This document shows positions 10,771-19,875 of a DNA stretch of 64,000 nt, piece by piece (the first letter of the stretch is position 1; each line of letters begins with the position of its first letter). The notes below the pieces were generated by a model, which worked only from the letters and a program-made list of their open reading frames with translations, had not been told where the DNA came from and did no database searches. A program made the translations under genes and the position numbers. This DNA comes from Synechococcus sp. UW140 (lineage in GTDB: Bacteria > Cyanobacteriota > Cyanobacteriia > PCC-6307 > Cyanobiaceae): NCBI RefSeq assembly GCF_900474295.1, contig NZ_UCOB01000034.1:52699-116698 (forward strand). The letters are read 5' to 3'.

Positions 10771-11928
10771 TCAGCCTTCGCCTGAATCGGAACGCATCTG
10801 ACGCTGACGCAGAAATTCGGGAATGCGGGCACCGGATTCGGTTGTGTCTGGTGCGGCGAACGACATGGGGCTTGGCCGACTTGTGGCGCGCTCATTGCGA
10901 TAGGGCTGGCCGTTTTCGAAGCCTGTGGCGATCACTGTGACGTGGATTTCGCCCTCGAGACGTTCATCCACCACCGCTCCGACAATGATGTTGGCTTCGG
11001 GGTCCACAACGTCGTAAATGACTTCGGACGCAGAGGTCATGTCCTCGAGGGTCATGTCCCTGCCGCCGCTGATATTGATCACACAGCCCTTGGCTCCATC
11101 GATTTGGGCCGCCTCGAGCAGGGGGCTGTTGATCGCGCTTTGGGCCGCTTCGATGGCGCGGGAACGGCCGGATCCCACACCGATGCCGAGCAGAGCCGTG
11201 CCGGCTTCTGTCATCACGGAGCGCACATCGGCGAAGTCCACATTCACAAGGCCGGGGCAGGTAATGATGTCGCTGATGCCCTTCACGCCCATGCGCAACA
11301 CATCATCGGCGCTGCGGAAGGCTTCCTGAAGCGGGGCACTGCCGATGGCGTCGCGCAGTCGATCGTTGGGGATCACAATCAGGGTGTCGACATGCTCAGC
11401 CAGCCTGGCAATGCCCTCATCGGCCTGACGCATGCGGCGGCGACCCTCAAAGCTGAAGGGTTTGGTGACGATGCCCACGGTGAGCGCTCCACTCTCCTTG
11501 GCCACTTCTGCCACAACTGGTGCGGCACCGGTTCCGGTGCCGCCGCCCATGCCGGCGGCGATGAACACCAAATCGGTTCCCTGTAGCGCTTGCTGAAGGT
11601 CAGCACGTGATTCCTCAGCGGCTTTCTGGCCGATGCTGGGATTGCCACCGGCGCCAAGGCCGCGGGTGAGGGTTTGACCGAGTTGGACGCGGTTTTGCGA
11701 GGCCGATTGAAGCAACGCTTGGGCGTCGGTGTTGAGAACGCTGTATCCGACTCCTTCGAGATCGCTTTGGATCATTCGGTTGACAGCATTGCTACCACCC
11801 CCTCCGACGCCGATCACCTCGATACGCGCTGATTGACTGGGAAGGATGCCACTGGTCTCAGGACCCTCTGATTGGTGGTGGGGCATCATCTCCATCGTTG
11901 AGGCTTGGCCGTTGAGCTGTGGATGCAT
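10771..11928 (-). CDS. ftsZ: cell division GTPase FtsZ
   Basis: Tubulin-like GTPase that forms the division ring. Visible are the N-terminal [14 protein letters not shown], the tubulin signature [13 protein letters not shown], the synergy-loop region with NVDFADVR, and a short C-terminal conserved peptide ending near IPEFLRQRQ. At 385 residues it has a 35-residue N-terminal extension of low complexity. It is the last gene of ddl-unknown-ftsQ-ftsZ on this strand. Confidence 0.97.
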   Translation of the reverse strand: MHPQLNGQASTMEMMPHHQSEGPETSGILPSQSARIEVIGVGGGGSNAVNRMIQSDLEGVGYSVLNTDAQALLQSASQNRVQLGQTLTRGLGAGGNPSIGQKAAEESRADLQQALQGTDLVFIAAGMGGGTGTGAAPVVAEVAKESGALTVGIVTKPFSFEGRRRMRQADEGIARLAEHVDTLIVIPNDRLRDAIGSAPLQEAFRSADDVLRMGVKGISDIITCPGLVNVDFADVRSVMTEAGTALLGIGVGSGRSRAIEAAQSAINSPLLEAAQIDGAKGCVINISGGRDMTLEDMTSASEVIYDVVDPEANIIVGAVVDERLEGEIHVTVIATGFENGQPYRNERATSRPSPMSFAAPDTTESGARIPEFLRQRQMRSDSGEG

Positions 11929-12002
11929 TATGTCGTTGCGGACGACATCCGCCTTTAAATCTGGTCAGCCTTGTGGATTCGAGCTCAATCCGCAACAGAG
12001 CG

Positions 12003-12836
12003 TCAGGGTTCGCTTGTTTTTACCTGGGCGGGCTTTGCGGGCTCAGCTAGCTGCAGTTCTGGTTTGCGCGGGTCACTCAAGTCGATCGTGCTCCCGACCT
12101 GACGACGGAGCTCCGGCGGCAGGCTGCGGCTCAGCTGGCTCAGCGTGATCAACTGCTGCTCAAGCAGGTGCGGATCGTTGCCCAGTTGCACCAGGCCAAG
12201 AGCTGCTGTGCGCAGGCTGAGGGAGCCGTCTGCTCCGATCTCGATGCTTTCCAGGGGGCTGCCGAGCTGATCTCTCTGCTCCAGTAATCGGGCCACCGAG
12301 CCTCGTTGCGCTGGCGTCCAGCCCCTCACTTCAATGGTGGTTGCGGGCTCTTCGCCGTGGTCTGACGTGGTGCGCGCCATCCACTGTCCTCGGCGATCGA
12401 CCATGCCGCGGAGCAAGCCTTTCTCGCCTTGACGGGTGGCTGCTGCCAGCGGACGACGATCCTCGAGTTGAACCGTCAACCCAGGTGGTAGCAGGCGTCG
12501 TTCCACCGCAGCGGCCTGGACCGGCAGTTTCTTGAGCAGCTGAGCCTCCACCTGATCAGGACGCAGGCTCAGCAGAGGCAAGGGAAAGGTCAGGGCGGCC
12601 GCTTCGATCACGGCCTCACGGCCTAGGCGGTGGCTGCCGCTCACCTGCACTTGCTCTTGATGACGGAGGGTCCAGCCATGGGTGAGCAGGACCCAGCCCA
12701 AACCGGTGGCCGTTGAGGCCAGGATCGAGAGACGCCAGCATTGAATCCATCGTTCCCGCCTTCGCTCCTGACGCAGCCTGCGGCGCCTCTCAACGCCAGG
12801 TGGCAGGGGGGAGTTTGTGGGGCTATCGCCGCTCAC
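12003..12836 (-). CDS. ftsQ: cell division protein FtsQ (POTRA domain)
   Basis: Single-pass inner membrane protein of the divisome. A basic cytoplasmic N-terminus (RRRRLRQERRRERW) precedes one membrane helix near residues 35-55. The POTRA domain follows (VQVSGSHRLGREAVIEAA), and then the FtsQ beta region. Sequence conservation in the family is low, but position directly before ftsZ supports the call. Its start overlaps the stop of the upstream unknown gene by four bases. Confidence 0.85.
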   Translation of the reverse strand: MSGDSPTNSPLPPGVERRRRLRQERRRERWIQCWRLSILASTATGLGWVLLTHGWTLRHQEQVQVSGSHRLGREAVIEAAALTFPLPLLSLRPDQVEAQLLKKLPVQAAAVERRLLPPGLTVQLEDRRPLAAATRQGEKGLLRGMVDRRGQWMARTTSDHGEEPATTIEVRGWTPAQRGSVARLLEQRDQLGSPLESIEIGADGSLSLRTAALGLVQLGNDPHLLEQQLITLSQLSRSLPPELRRQVGSTIDLSDPRKPELQLAEPAKPAQVKTSEP

Positions 12837-13243
12837 AGATCGCAGCGAGCAGTGCTCATCAACTGGTCAATCCAACGACGGGCTCGATCGGCATCGGAGA
12901 AGGGAACATCCATCTGGGCTCCTCCGCCGATCAGTCGCAGCCGACAGCGTCCTTGGGATTCATTGGCTAGCGGCGCTTCTCCGGATGCAAGCGCCATCAG
13001 TTCGACGACTTCAAGGCTTTTGATCTCGAACCGCCCCTGCTGTTCGAATTTGCCTGCGGAAAAGCGGCTCCAGGTGAGTTGGCCATCCTTCACGCAGGCC
13101 GCACAGCACCCATCCAGTTTTGCTAATTCGGATCCTTCTGACCAGGCCAGGAAGAGGTTCTGACGCCGACGTTCAAGCCATCCCAGAGATGCCAGCAGAA
13201 CAAACACCAGCAGGAGTGGGAACCAGAGCAGACCGTGAAGCAT
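12833..13243 (-). CDS. conserved hypothetical single-pass membrane protein in the division cluster
   Basis: A 136-residue protein with one N-terminal membrane helix (LLWFPLLLVFVLLASLGWL) and a soluble domain containing four cysteines, including CCAAC. It is translationally coupled to ftsQ and follows ddl after a 34-base gap, so it is probably co-expressed with them. I do not recognise a family; a role in envelope or division is only suggested by its place. Confidence 0.75.
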   Translation of the reverse strand: MLHGLLWFPLLLVFVLLASLGWLERRRQNLFLAWSEGSELAKLDGCCAACVKDGQLTWSRFSAGKFEQQGRFEIKSLEVVELMALASGEAPLANESQGRCRLRLIGGGAQMDVPFSDADRARRWIDQLMSTARCDL

Positions 13244-13277
13244 GAATCGTGTCGGAGCAAGCCTGCTGTTGGGCTCC

Positions 13278-14342
13278 TCATTGTCGCGCGCTGTCGACTA
13301 ACTGTGCCACGAGTTGCTCCAGCTTGATGCCACTGGCTTCCCAGAGCATTGGATACATGCTCAGGGAGGTGAATCCAGGCAGAGTATTGATCTCGTTGAG
13401 CCAGAGGCAGTCGTTGCTGTCGTCGTAGAAGAAATCAACCCGTGCCATCCCCTCAACGCATAACGCCCGACAGGCATCAAGGGCCATCGTCTGCACTTGC
13501 TCTTGAAGAGTTGGCTCAATCGGAGCCGGGATCAGGGTGTGGCTGAGCCCATCGCTGTATTTGGTTGTGTAGTCATACCAATCGGCTTCGAAACGGATCT
13601 CGCCCACAACAGAGGCTTTGAGCTGGCGTTTTCCTAAAACCGCACATTCCAGTTCCCTGGCGTTCACCCCTTGCTCCACAACGATGCGGGGATCAAGCTT
13701 TGCCGCCTGTTCAAGACCCTTGAGGAGTTGGTCACGGTCTCTTGCCTTGCTGATGCCAACGGAGGAGCCAAGATTCGCCGGTTTGACGAAGCAGGGGTAG
13801 CCGAGCTCCTGTTCGATTCGTTGCACCAAGGCCTCGCGTCGATCGCTCTGGTGAAGATCGGAGGCATTGAGCCCCACGTAGGGCACTTGCTTGAGTCCGG
13901 CGGCGGCAAAGGCGGCCTTCATGGCCAGTTTGTCCATCGCGACGGCAGAGCCGAGGACCCCTGCTCCCACAAATGGTTTCCCCATCAGCGTGAACAATCC
14001 CTGCACGGTGCCGTCTTCACCATTGGGTCCATGCAGCACCGGGTACCAGACATCCACAGCATCGGCTCCTCCCGGAAGCTTGTTCAGTCCAGGGGCGGGC
14101 AGGGGCGTGGGCAGTTGGTCTGCTTCAGCTGGCAGACCTTTGGCCAGCACGGTACGGGCAATGTCTTCAGGCCACCAGCGGCCATTCCTGTCGATGTAGA
14201 AGGCTGTGACGCTGAATCGCTCTTTGTTCTGCCCCTGTTCGAGTGCGGCGATCACCGTGGCGGCAGAACGGATCGAAACGGCATGCTCTCCGGACGCACC
14301 GCCGAACACAAGGCCGATGTGAACGGGGGGAGTGGTCATCAA
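13278..14342 (-). CDS. ddl: D-alanine--D-alanine ligase
   Basis: ATP-grasp ligase that makes the D-Ala-D-Ala dipeptide for peptidoglycan. Motifs include [15 protein letters not shown] at the N-terminus, [13 protein letters not shown], the ATP-binding [16 protein letters not shown], and the metal-site [16 protein letters not shown]. Length 354 is normal. It heads the ddl-unknown-ftsQ-ftsZ series. Confidence 0.96.
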   Translation of the reverse strand: MMTTPPVHIGLVFGGASGEHAVSIRSAATVIAALEQGQNKERFSVTAFYIDRNGRWWPEDIARTVLAKGLPAEADQLPTPLPAPGLNKLPGGADAVDVWYPVLHGPNGEDGTVQGLFTLMGKPFVGAGVLGSAVAMDKLAMKAAFAAAGLKQVPYVGLNASDLHQSDRREALVQRIEQELGYPCFVKPANLGSSVGISKARDRDQLLKGLEQAAKLDPRIVVEQGVNARELECAVLGKRQLKASVVGEIRFEADWYDYTTKYSDGLSHTLIPAPIEPTLQEQVQTMALDACRALCVEGMARVDFFYDDSNDCLWLNEINTLPGFTSLSMYPMLWEASGIKLEQLVAQLVDSARQ

Positions 14343-14378
14343 GGGCAGGCCGGCGGCCAGGCATGAGCGCCAAAGGTA

Positions 14379-15776
14379 TCAGTCGTTCACCGGGATGCCA
14401 CTCAGGGAGAACGAGCGCACTGCATCGATCCGCACCGTCACGAGATCACCGGGCTTGAAGCGGTGACCATTGGTGGCTTCGGCGCTGAAGAAGGTGAGTC
14501 GGTTGGTCCGCGTGCGGCCCATCAGTTGGGACGGGTCCTTTGGGTTGATCCCTTCGGCAAGTACTTCTTCGCAGCGACCTGCATACCGAGCGTTGCGCTC
14601 GCGTGCGCATCGCTCGACCAGGGCATTGATTTCTCTGAGTCGTTCCACTTTCACCTCCTCCGGCAGCTGGTTGTCCCAGTTGGCTGCTGGGGTGTTTGGC
14701 CGCGGGGAATACGCCGCGGTGTTCACCTGGTCGAATCCGATCTCTTCAATCAAGTGGAGGGTGCGGCGAAACTGAACCTCGGTTTCACCAGGGAACGCCA
14801 CGATGACGTCGGCGCTCAGTGCTGCATCGGGCATGCGCGCCTTGATCCGATCGATGATCCGCCGGTAGCGCTCAATCGTGTAGCCCCGGGCCATGGCTCT
14901 CAAGACATCGTTATCGCCGCTCTGGAAGGGGATATGGAAGTGCTCGCAAAGCTTGGGAAGATCGGCGCAAGCATCAATCAGTCGTTCGGTGAAGTAGCGC
15001 GGGTGGCTGGTGGCGAAGCGGATGCGTTCGATCCCCCTGACGTCATGGACGTGATGGAGCAGATCGGTGAGCGTGTGCTGGCGCCGGCCCTCCGCGGTGA
15101 TGCCAGGTAGATCCCGCCCATAGGCATCGATGTTCTGGCCTAGCAGGGTGATCTCTTTAAAGCCCTGCGCTGCAAGACCTTCCATCTCTAGCTTGATGGC
15201 CTCTGGATGCCGGGATTGCTCTTTGCCTCGTACAGAGGGCACCACGCAATACGTACAGCGTTCGTTGCAGCCGTAGATCACATTCACCCAGGCACAGATG
15301 TCACTGTCGCGACGGGCGGTGGTGAGATCTTCGAGGATGTGATGCGCTTCGGTGGCGACCACCTGTTGGCCCGTTTCCACCTGGGTGAGCAACGTTTCCA
15401 AGCGGTTGGCATGTTGCGGACCCATTACCAGGTCGAGTTCGGGTACTCGGCGCAGCAAGGATTCGCCTTCCTGCTGGGCGACGCAACCGGCCACAATCAA
15501 TGTGAGGTTGGGATTCTCTCGTTTGCGCTGGGCCTGGCGGCCGAGATAGCTGTAGACCTTTTGTTCAGCGTTGTCGCGGATCGTGCAGGTGTTGTAGAGC
15601 ACGAGGTCGGCATCGAGCTCGGCTTGGGCCTCGCTGTAGCCCATGGTTTGCAGGATCCCCGCCATCCGCTCGGAATCCGCCTTGTTCATCTGGCAGCCAA
15701 AGGTGGTGATCCAGTAGCTGCCGCGTTCGTGGCGAGATGCAGGCGTTGCGGTGGTGGGTGAAGCGGAAACGACCAA
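14379..15776 (-). CDS. miaB: tRNA-2-methylthio-N6-dimethylallyladenosine synthase MiaB
   Basis: Radical SAM methylthiotransferase that modifies A37 of tRNAs reading U-starting codons. Three domains are visible. An UPF0004 N-terminus carries cysteines in [27 protein letters not shown] and VAGCVAQQ. A radical SAM core carries [11 protein letters not shown] (C-x3-C-x2-C). The TRAM domain is C-terminal ([13 protein letters not shown]). The N-terminal about ten residues before the conserved region may be extra. Confidence 0.95.
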   Translation of the reverse strand: MVVSASPTTATPASRHERGSYWITTFGCQMNKADSERMAGILQTMGYSEAQAELDADLVLYNTCTIRDNAEQKVYSYLGRQAQRKRENPNLTLIVAGCVAQQEGESLLRRVPELDLVMGPQHANRLETLLTQVETGQQVVATEAHHILEDLTTARRDSDICAWVNVIYGCNERCTYCVVPSVRGKEQSRHPEAIKLEMEGLAAQGFKEITLLGQNIDAYGRDLPGITAEGRRQHTLTDLLHHVHDVRGIERIRFATSHPRYFTERLIDACADLPKLCEHFHIPFQSGDNDVLRAMARGYTIERYRRIIDRIKARMPDAALSADVIVAFPGETEVQFRRTLHLIEEIGFDQVNTAAYSPRPNTPAANWDNQLPEEVKVERLREINALVERCARERNARYAGRCEEVLAEGINPKDPSQLMGRTRTNRLTFFSAEATNGHRFKPGDLVTVRIDAVRSFSLSGIPVND

Positions 15777-15871
15777 GGCTGTCAGCGGTGCGGGAGACCG
15801 GTGATGGAGAGCTCAGATCAGTGTCGGTCACGACGGGTCTGTGTCAGTTTGAGAATCGGTGCGGTAGCGGT

Positions 15872-16954
15872 ATGGGCTGGAGCCTGCGGCGGTTTCCTTT
15901 AACCAAGGCGGTGCCCCTGGCCATCAGTCGAGGCACCACCTCTGTGGTGAATCATCTCGAGGTGTCCCTCAGCGCTGAAGGTGTCACCGGCAGGGGTGAG
16001 GCCGGTGGGCTGGACACGGGGCATCGCAGCTACGGAACGGATGCGATTGAGGCTGAGCTGCAGCAGCTCTTGCCATCTCTTGATGGGCTTGATCCTTTGA
16101 ATCGGCTGAGGTTCGATGGCCTGCTCGCAGGTCTGTCCCCCCCGGCACGTTGCGCTGTTGATCTGGCCCTTTGGGATTGGCGGGGTCAGCGCTTGGGCGA
16201 ACCGCTGTGGCGGTTATGGGGTTTGGATGGCTCTCGGCGCGTGGCCACCAGCGTCACCCTTGGGCTGGGCAGCGTCGACCAGGTGCTTGCCCGCCTTGAT
16301 CGCTGGTGGGGACAGCTTCCGGCAAGGCGTATCAAGCTCAAGCTGGGCAGTCCGGATGGGCTCGACCATGACCGTCAGCTGCTTGAGGCCGTGGCCCAGG
16401 CTCTCAATAGCCAAGAGCAACAACAACAGCTTTCGCTTGAGCTGCAGGTGGACGCCAATGGAGGTTGGACCCTGGATCAGGCCAGACAGATGCTCCCAGA
16501 GCTGACGCGGCTGGGGGTGGTCTTGCTGGAGCAGCCGTTGGCCGCGGCGAGTGATCCAGACCTGGATACAGCTTCTTTCGCGGCCCTCAAGCCCGATTGC
16601 CCCTTGCCCCTGGTGGCGGATGAGAGCTGCTGGACTCTGATCGATCTGCTGCGTTTGGCCCCCCATGTCGATGGGGTCAATCTGAAATTGCTGAAGACCG
16701 GTGGTCTGAGTGAAGCACTGTTGATGGCGCAGTTGGCTCGTCGGCTCGATCTTGATCTGATGGTGGGCTGCTATTCCGATAGCTGTCTGCTGAATGGTGC
16801 TGCCGCCCAGTTGCTGCCGCTGATCCGCTGGCCTGATCTCGATAGTCACCTCAATCTTGTTGATGACCCCTTCTGGGGATTGCCAATGGACGGTGACGAG
16901 CAATGGGCGCCTGAGGGTGCTGGACTCGGGATCGGTCTCCAGGGGGAGGGCTGA
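15872..16954 (+). CDS. enolase-superfamily racemase/epimerase (AEE / DgcA-like)
   Basis: Muconate-lactonizing-type enolase superfamily member with the catalytic set of L-Ala-D/L-Glu epimerases: K-x-K in RIKLKLG, metal ligands in QVDANGGW, LLEQPLA and VADESCW, and the second-face lysine in VNLKLLKTGG. It is about 360 residues. The next gene starts on the stop codon and encodes a DUF1611 protein. That adjacent pairing is the one described for DgcA-DgcN, where DgcN acetylates D-glutamate and DgcA racemizes N-acetyl-D-glutamate. I therefore infer a D-glutamate or peptidoglycan-peptide recycling role; substrate is not proven. The ATG chosen avoids overlap with divergent miaB. Confidence 0.82.
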   Translation: MGWSLRRFPLTKAVPLAISRGTTSVVNHLEVSLSAEGVTGRGEAGGLDTGHRSYGTDAIEAELQQLLPSLDGLDPLNRLRFDGLLAGLSPPARCAVDLALWDWRGQRLGEPLWRLWGLDGSRRVATSVTLGLGSVDQVLARLDRWWGQLPARRIKLKLGSPDGLDHDRQLLEAVAQALNSQEQQQQLSLELQVDANGGWTLDQARQMLPELTRLGVVLLEQPLAAASDPDLDTASFAALKPDCPLPLVADESCWTLIDLLRLAPHVDGVNLKLLKTGGLSEALLMAQLARRLDLDLMVGCYSDSCLLNGAAAQLLPLIRWPDLDSHLNLVDDPFWGLPMDGDEQWAPEGAGLGIGLQGEG

Positions 16955-18018
16955 TGCTGCGTCCTGATGATCGTGTCGTGCTGCTTCAGCATGGAGGGCT
17001 GGGCTCTCTCACTGGCAAAACTGGTTTGGCGATGCTGCGCCATCGGCATGGCCCGATCGTTGCAGTGATCGATCCCGACCACGCCGGCGCAGATCTTGAA
17101 GCGATCACGGGCATTGCGAGGGTTGTGCCTGTGGTGGCCGATCTTGCCGCGGCTATGGCCTATGGCCCCGAGGTTGCCGTGGTGGGGCTTGCTCCCTCGG
17201 GCGGGCAACTGCCAGAGCCATTACGTCGGGATGCTTTGGCGGCGCTGCAGTCTGGTCTTTCGTTGGCCAGTGGTCTGCACACGCGCCTTGGCGATGATCC
17301 TGTTTTTACCGCTGCTTGTCAGGGCGGACGATGGATCTGGGATCTGCGTCAGGAACCTGTCGATCTGACGGTGGCCCAGGCTCGGGCTGCGGCTCTGCCC
17401 TGTCAGAGGATCTTGGCTGTAGGCACCGACATGGCAGTGGGCAAGATGAGCGCTTGCCTCGCCGTTCGTGATGCGGCCCAGCATCAGGGCGTCAGTTGTC
17501 GGTTTGTCGGCACCGGTCAAGCCGGCATCCTGATCAGTGGTCGGGGTGTGGCCCTCGATGCTGTGCGGGTGGATTACGCCGCCGGTGCGGTTGAGTCGGC
17601 TGTGATGGCAGAAGCTGAGGGGCTGACCTCCAACGACATGTTGCTGGTGGAAGGGCAGGGATCTCTCTGTCATCCCGGATCGACCGCCACCCTGCCGCTG
17701 CTGCGGGGCAGTCAGCCCACCGGATTGCTGTTGGTGCATCGAGCTGCACAGGCCACGATTTCTCGACTGCCGCAGGTGCCGTTGCCGCCGCTCTCGGAGC
17801 TGGTTCAGCTCTACGAAGCTTTGGCTGCGATCGGACGGCCCCTTGGAGCGAGCCCTGCCGTCAAGGTGCGGGCCGTGGCTCTGAACACCGCGCATCTCGA
17901 CGATGACGAGGCCCACAGGTGGTTAACCGCAACGGAAAATGAATTGAATCTTCCCTGCGTGGATCCGCTTCGTGATGGTGCAGAACGACTGCTGAACGCA
18001 TTGAGAATCCAGGTTTGA
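16954..18018 (+). CDS. DUF1611 P-loop protein, DgcN-like D-glutamate N-acetyltransferase candidate
   Basis: A 354-residue protein with an N-terminal Rossmann-like half and a C-terminal P-loop half; the loop reads VGTDMAVGKMSACLAV. DUF1611 proteins paired with an enolase-superfamily racemase have been shown to acetylate D-glutamate. Here ATG and the preceding TGA share one base, so the two proteins are very likely made together. The other possibility is a dipeptide-related role like that once assumed for AEE neighbours. A convergent tRNA-His follows. Confidence 0.78.
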   Translation: MLRPDDRVVLLQHGGLGSLTGKTGLAMLRHRHGPIVAVIDPDHAGADLEAITGIARVVPVVADLAAAMAYGPEVAVVGLAPSGGQLPEPLRRDALAALQSGLSLASGLHTRLGDDPVFTAACQGGRWIWDLRQEPVDLTVAQARAAALPCQRILAVGTDMAVGKMSACLAVRDAAQHQGVSCRFVGTGQAGILISGRGVALDAVRVDYAAGAVESAVMAEAEGLTSNDMLLVEGQGSLCHPGSTATLPLLRGSQPTGLLLVHRAAQATISRLPQVPLPPLSELVQLYEALAAIGRPLGASPAVKVRAVALNTAHLDDDEAHRWLTATENELNLPCVDPLRDGAERLLNALRIQV

Positions 18019-18039
18019 AGAAGGATCTCGAATGAAAAG

Positions 18040-18113
18040 GGCGAGCGAGGGGATTCGAACCCCCGAATAGCGGCGCCACAAGCCGCTGCCTTAACCACTT
18101 GGCGACGCCCGCC
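18040..18113 (-). tRNA. tRNA-His (GTG)
   Basis: Cloverleaf on the minus strand with the extra G at position -1 opposite C73, a hallmark of tRNA-His. Acceptor GCGGGCG pairs with CGCTCGC, the anticodon loop reads TTGTGGC (anticodon GTG), and the T arm is GGGGG-TTCGAAT-CCCCT. No CCA is encoded. Confidence 0.95.
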
Positions 18114-18182
18114 GCGTCGACCAGAATCTACCAACTCGCCTCCAGTCCCCTGCGTCCGGCCTTCTCCAGCTCAGGCCAATGG

Positions 18183-18584
18183 TTGGCCGGTCGTTTGACC
18201 CTGGGCTTGGCCTTGCTTGGATCGGGCGTTGCTCTGTTGGTGACGAACCCGACCATGGACGACTATCAGGTCCATGCCGGCGAGGAGCTGGTGGAGTTGG
18301 CCACAGAAGAGATCTGCGGCCAGAACGGCATGCCCATGCTGATGCAGTTGTGGGTGAAGGATTGTCCGGGGTTGATTGCTGGCCAGCAGTCAACGCTGGC
18401 GGCCCTTGCAGGCCAATTCACCACGCGCCTTAACCTCGGTTTGTTGAGCGTGTTCACCACTGAGGTGGGCGGGCAGAGCTTGCTGCCTGCCTTGCGGCTT
18501 CCGCGTTACCAGGTCACCACAGTGGGGGTGGCGGGCCATTTCCTCACAGTGAACTCACGATCGGACCAGGCTGATTTGAAGTGA
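18183..18584 (+). CDS. DUF4359-type conserved cyanobacterial protein
   Basis: A small protein with an N-terminal hydrophobic helix (LTLGLALLGSGVALLVTNP) followed by a soluble domain ending LGLLSVFTTEVGG...VAGHFLTV, the pattern of DUF4359. It is probably membrane-anchored and facing outward. The start is uncertain: the frame opens at a TTG inside the tRNA-His region (18099), so I place the start at a TTG near the membrane helix. Its stop overlaps the GTG of the next gene. Confidence 0.65.
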   Translation: MAGRLTLGLALLGSGVALLVTNPTMDDYQVHAGEELVELATEEICGQNGMPMLMQLWVKDCPGLIAGQQSTLAALAGQFTTRLNLGLLSVFTTEVGGQSLLPALRLPRYQVTTVGVAGHFLTVNSRSDQADLK

Positions 18585-19864
18585 GCACTATTGCTGCGGG
18601 CCAGGTGCTGGGCTGGGCCCCTCGTGGGTTGATTGAACTCCCACAGGGACAGGCTCCGCTTCCCCCTGCCGGTGTAGATGGTCTCGTGGCAGTTGCGCTC
18701 AGCTGGCGCAATGGTGCACTCCACCGCATCAGCCCGGTGGAGAGGAACCACCCTGTTCCGCACCGCCTCCTTCTGCCCAGGTTGGTTGAGCCCCACACCC
18801 ATCTCGACAAGGCTTTTAGCTGGAATCAGGCGCCCAACCCAGGCGGTACCTACACCGGTGCCCTAGAAGCGAATTTGCACGAGCATCACGCACGCACTCA
18901 GTTGCAGGTGCGGGAGCGGGCGGAGCGTGCCCTCTCCATGGCCTTTCGACAGGGCCTGCGGGCGATCCGTAGCCATGTGGACAGTATCGGCCCGGGTGCT
19001 GTTTGCAGCTGGGAGGCCTTGCTGGATGCCCAGTGCTGTTGGCGAGAGCGGATCAGCTTGCAGCTGGTGGCTTTGGGGTCGATTGAGCATTGGTCCACAG
19101 CGGATGGACAGGCCCTGGCGCGGCGGGTGTCTGCTGCCGGGGGGCTGCTGGGTGGTGTGCTCGTCCCTCCCTGTTCCGGTGGTGCCATGCGTGAGGCGTT
19201 GGTTCAGTTGCTGCGGCTGGCCGATCAATTGGGCTGTGGAATCGATCTGCACATCGACGAATCCCAGACGGGCCCTGCAGAAGGTCTGATTCAGTTGTTG
19301 CGGGCGCTTGATCAGACCCCCGTCCAGGTGCCGATCACCTGCAGCCATGCCAGCAGCCTGTCTTTACTGCCTGAGCGCCGGCTGCAGCGCCTGATCGCAC
19401 GGATGGCGGATCACCGACTGCAGGTGATCGCGCTGCCTATCACCAATGCCTGGCTGTTGGGGCGTCATGCGGGGCGGTCGCCGCTTGTGCGTCCACAAGC
19501 GCCGATTCGCCAGCTGCAGCGCGGCGGTGTGAGGGTGGCTGTGGGCGCAGACAATGTGCAAGATCCTTGGTTTCCAGGCGGCAATTTCGACCCGTTGGCT
19601 TTGATGGCGCAGGCGTTGCCGCTCGCTCAGCTGGCGCCGTGGGAGAGGTTGGGGTTGATGCCCCTCACCACGGAAGCGGCTCGGGTGCTTGCGTTGCCCT
19701 GGGATGGCACTTTGCGTGTGGGAGCCCCTGCGGATCTGCTTATGCTCAAGGCGGCTTCCTGGGTTGAGGCTCTGGCGCAGCCGCCCGCGCGTGAACTGGT
19801 CGTGGCTGGTGTGCAGCTGCCTTCCTCCGGCAGTGATCAAATCCTCCACACTGAACGTCCCTAA
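18581..19864 (+). CDS. amidohydrolase, cytosine-deaminase-like
   Basis: Metal-dependent hydrolase of the amidohydrolase superfamily, 427 residues. Metal-site patterns are visible in order: EPHTHLDKAF (H-x-H), DLHIDESQTG, TCSHASSLS, and VAVGADNVQDPW. This matches the CodA/cytosine deaminase subgroup, though the substrate could be another cyclic amidine or amide. It begins at a GTG overlapping the preceding stop and is followed after 11 bases by an FAD oxidase, so a small catabolic operon is likely. Confidence 0.8.
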   Translation: MSTIAAGQVLGWAPRGLIELPQGQAPLPPAGVDGLVAVALSWRNGALHRISPVERNHPVPHRLLLPRLVEPHTHLDKAFSWNQAPNPGGTYTGALEANLHEHHARTQLQVRERAERALSMAFRQGLRAIRSHVDSIGPGAVCSWEALLDAQCCWRERISLQLVALGSIEHWSTADGQALARRVSAAGGLLGGVLVPPCSGGAMREALVQLLRLADQLGCGIDLHIDESQTGPAEGLIQLLRALDQTPVQVPITCSHASSLSLLPERRLQRLIARMADHRLQVIALPITNAWLLGRHAGRSPLVRPQAPIRQLQRGGVRVAVGADNVQDPWFPGGNFDPLALMAQALPLAQLAPWERLGLMPLTTEAARVLALPWDGTLRVGAPADLLMLKAASWVEALAQPPARELVVAGVQLPSSGSDQILHTERP

Positions 19865-19875
19865 ACGTTTGGATC

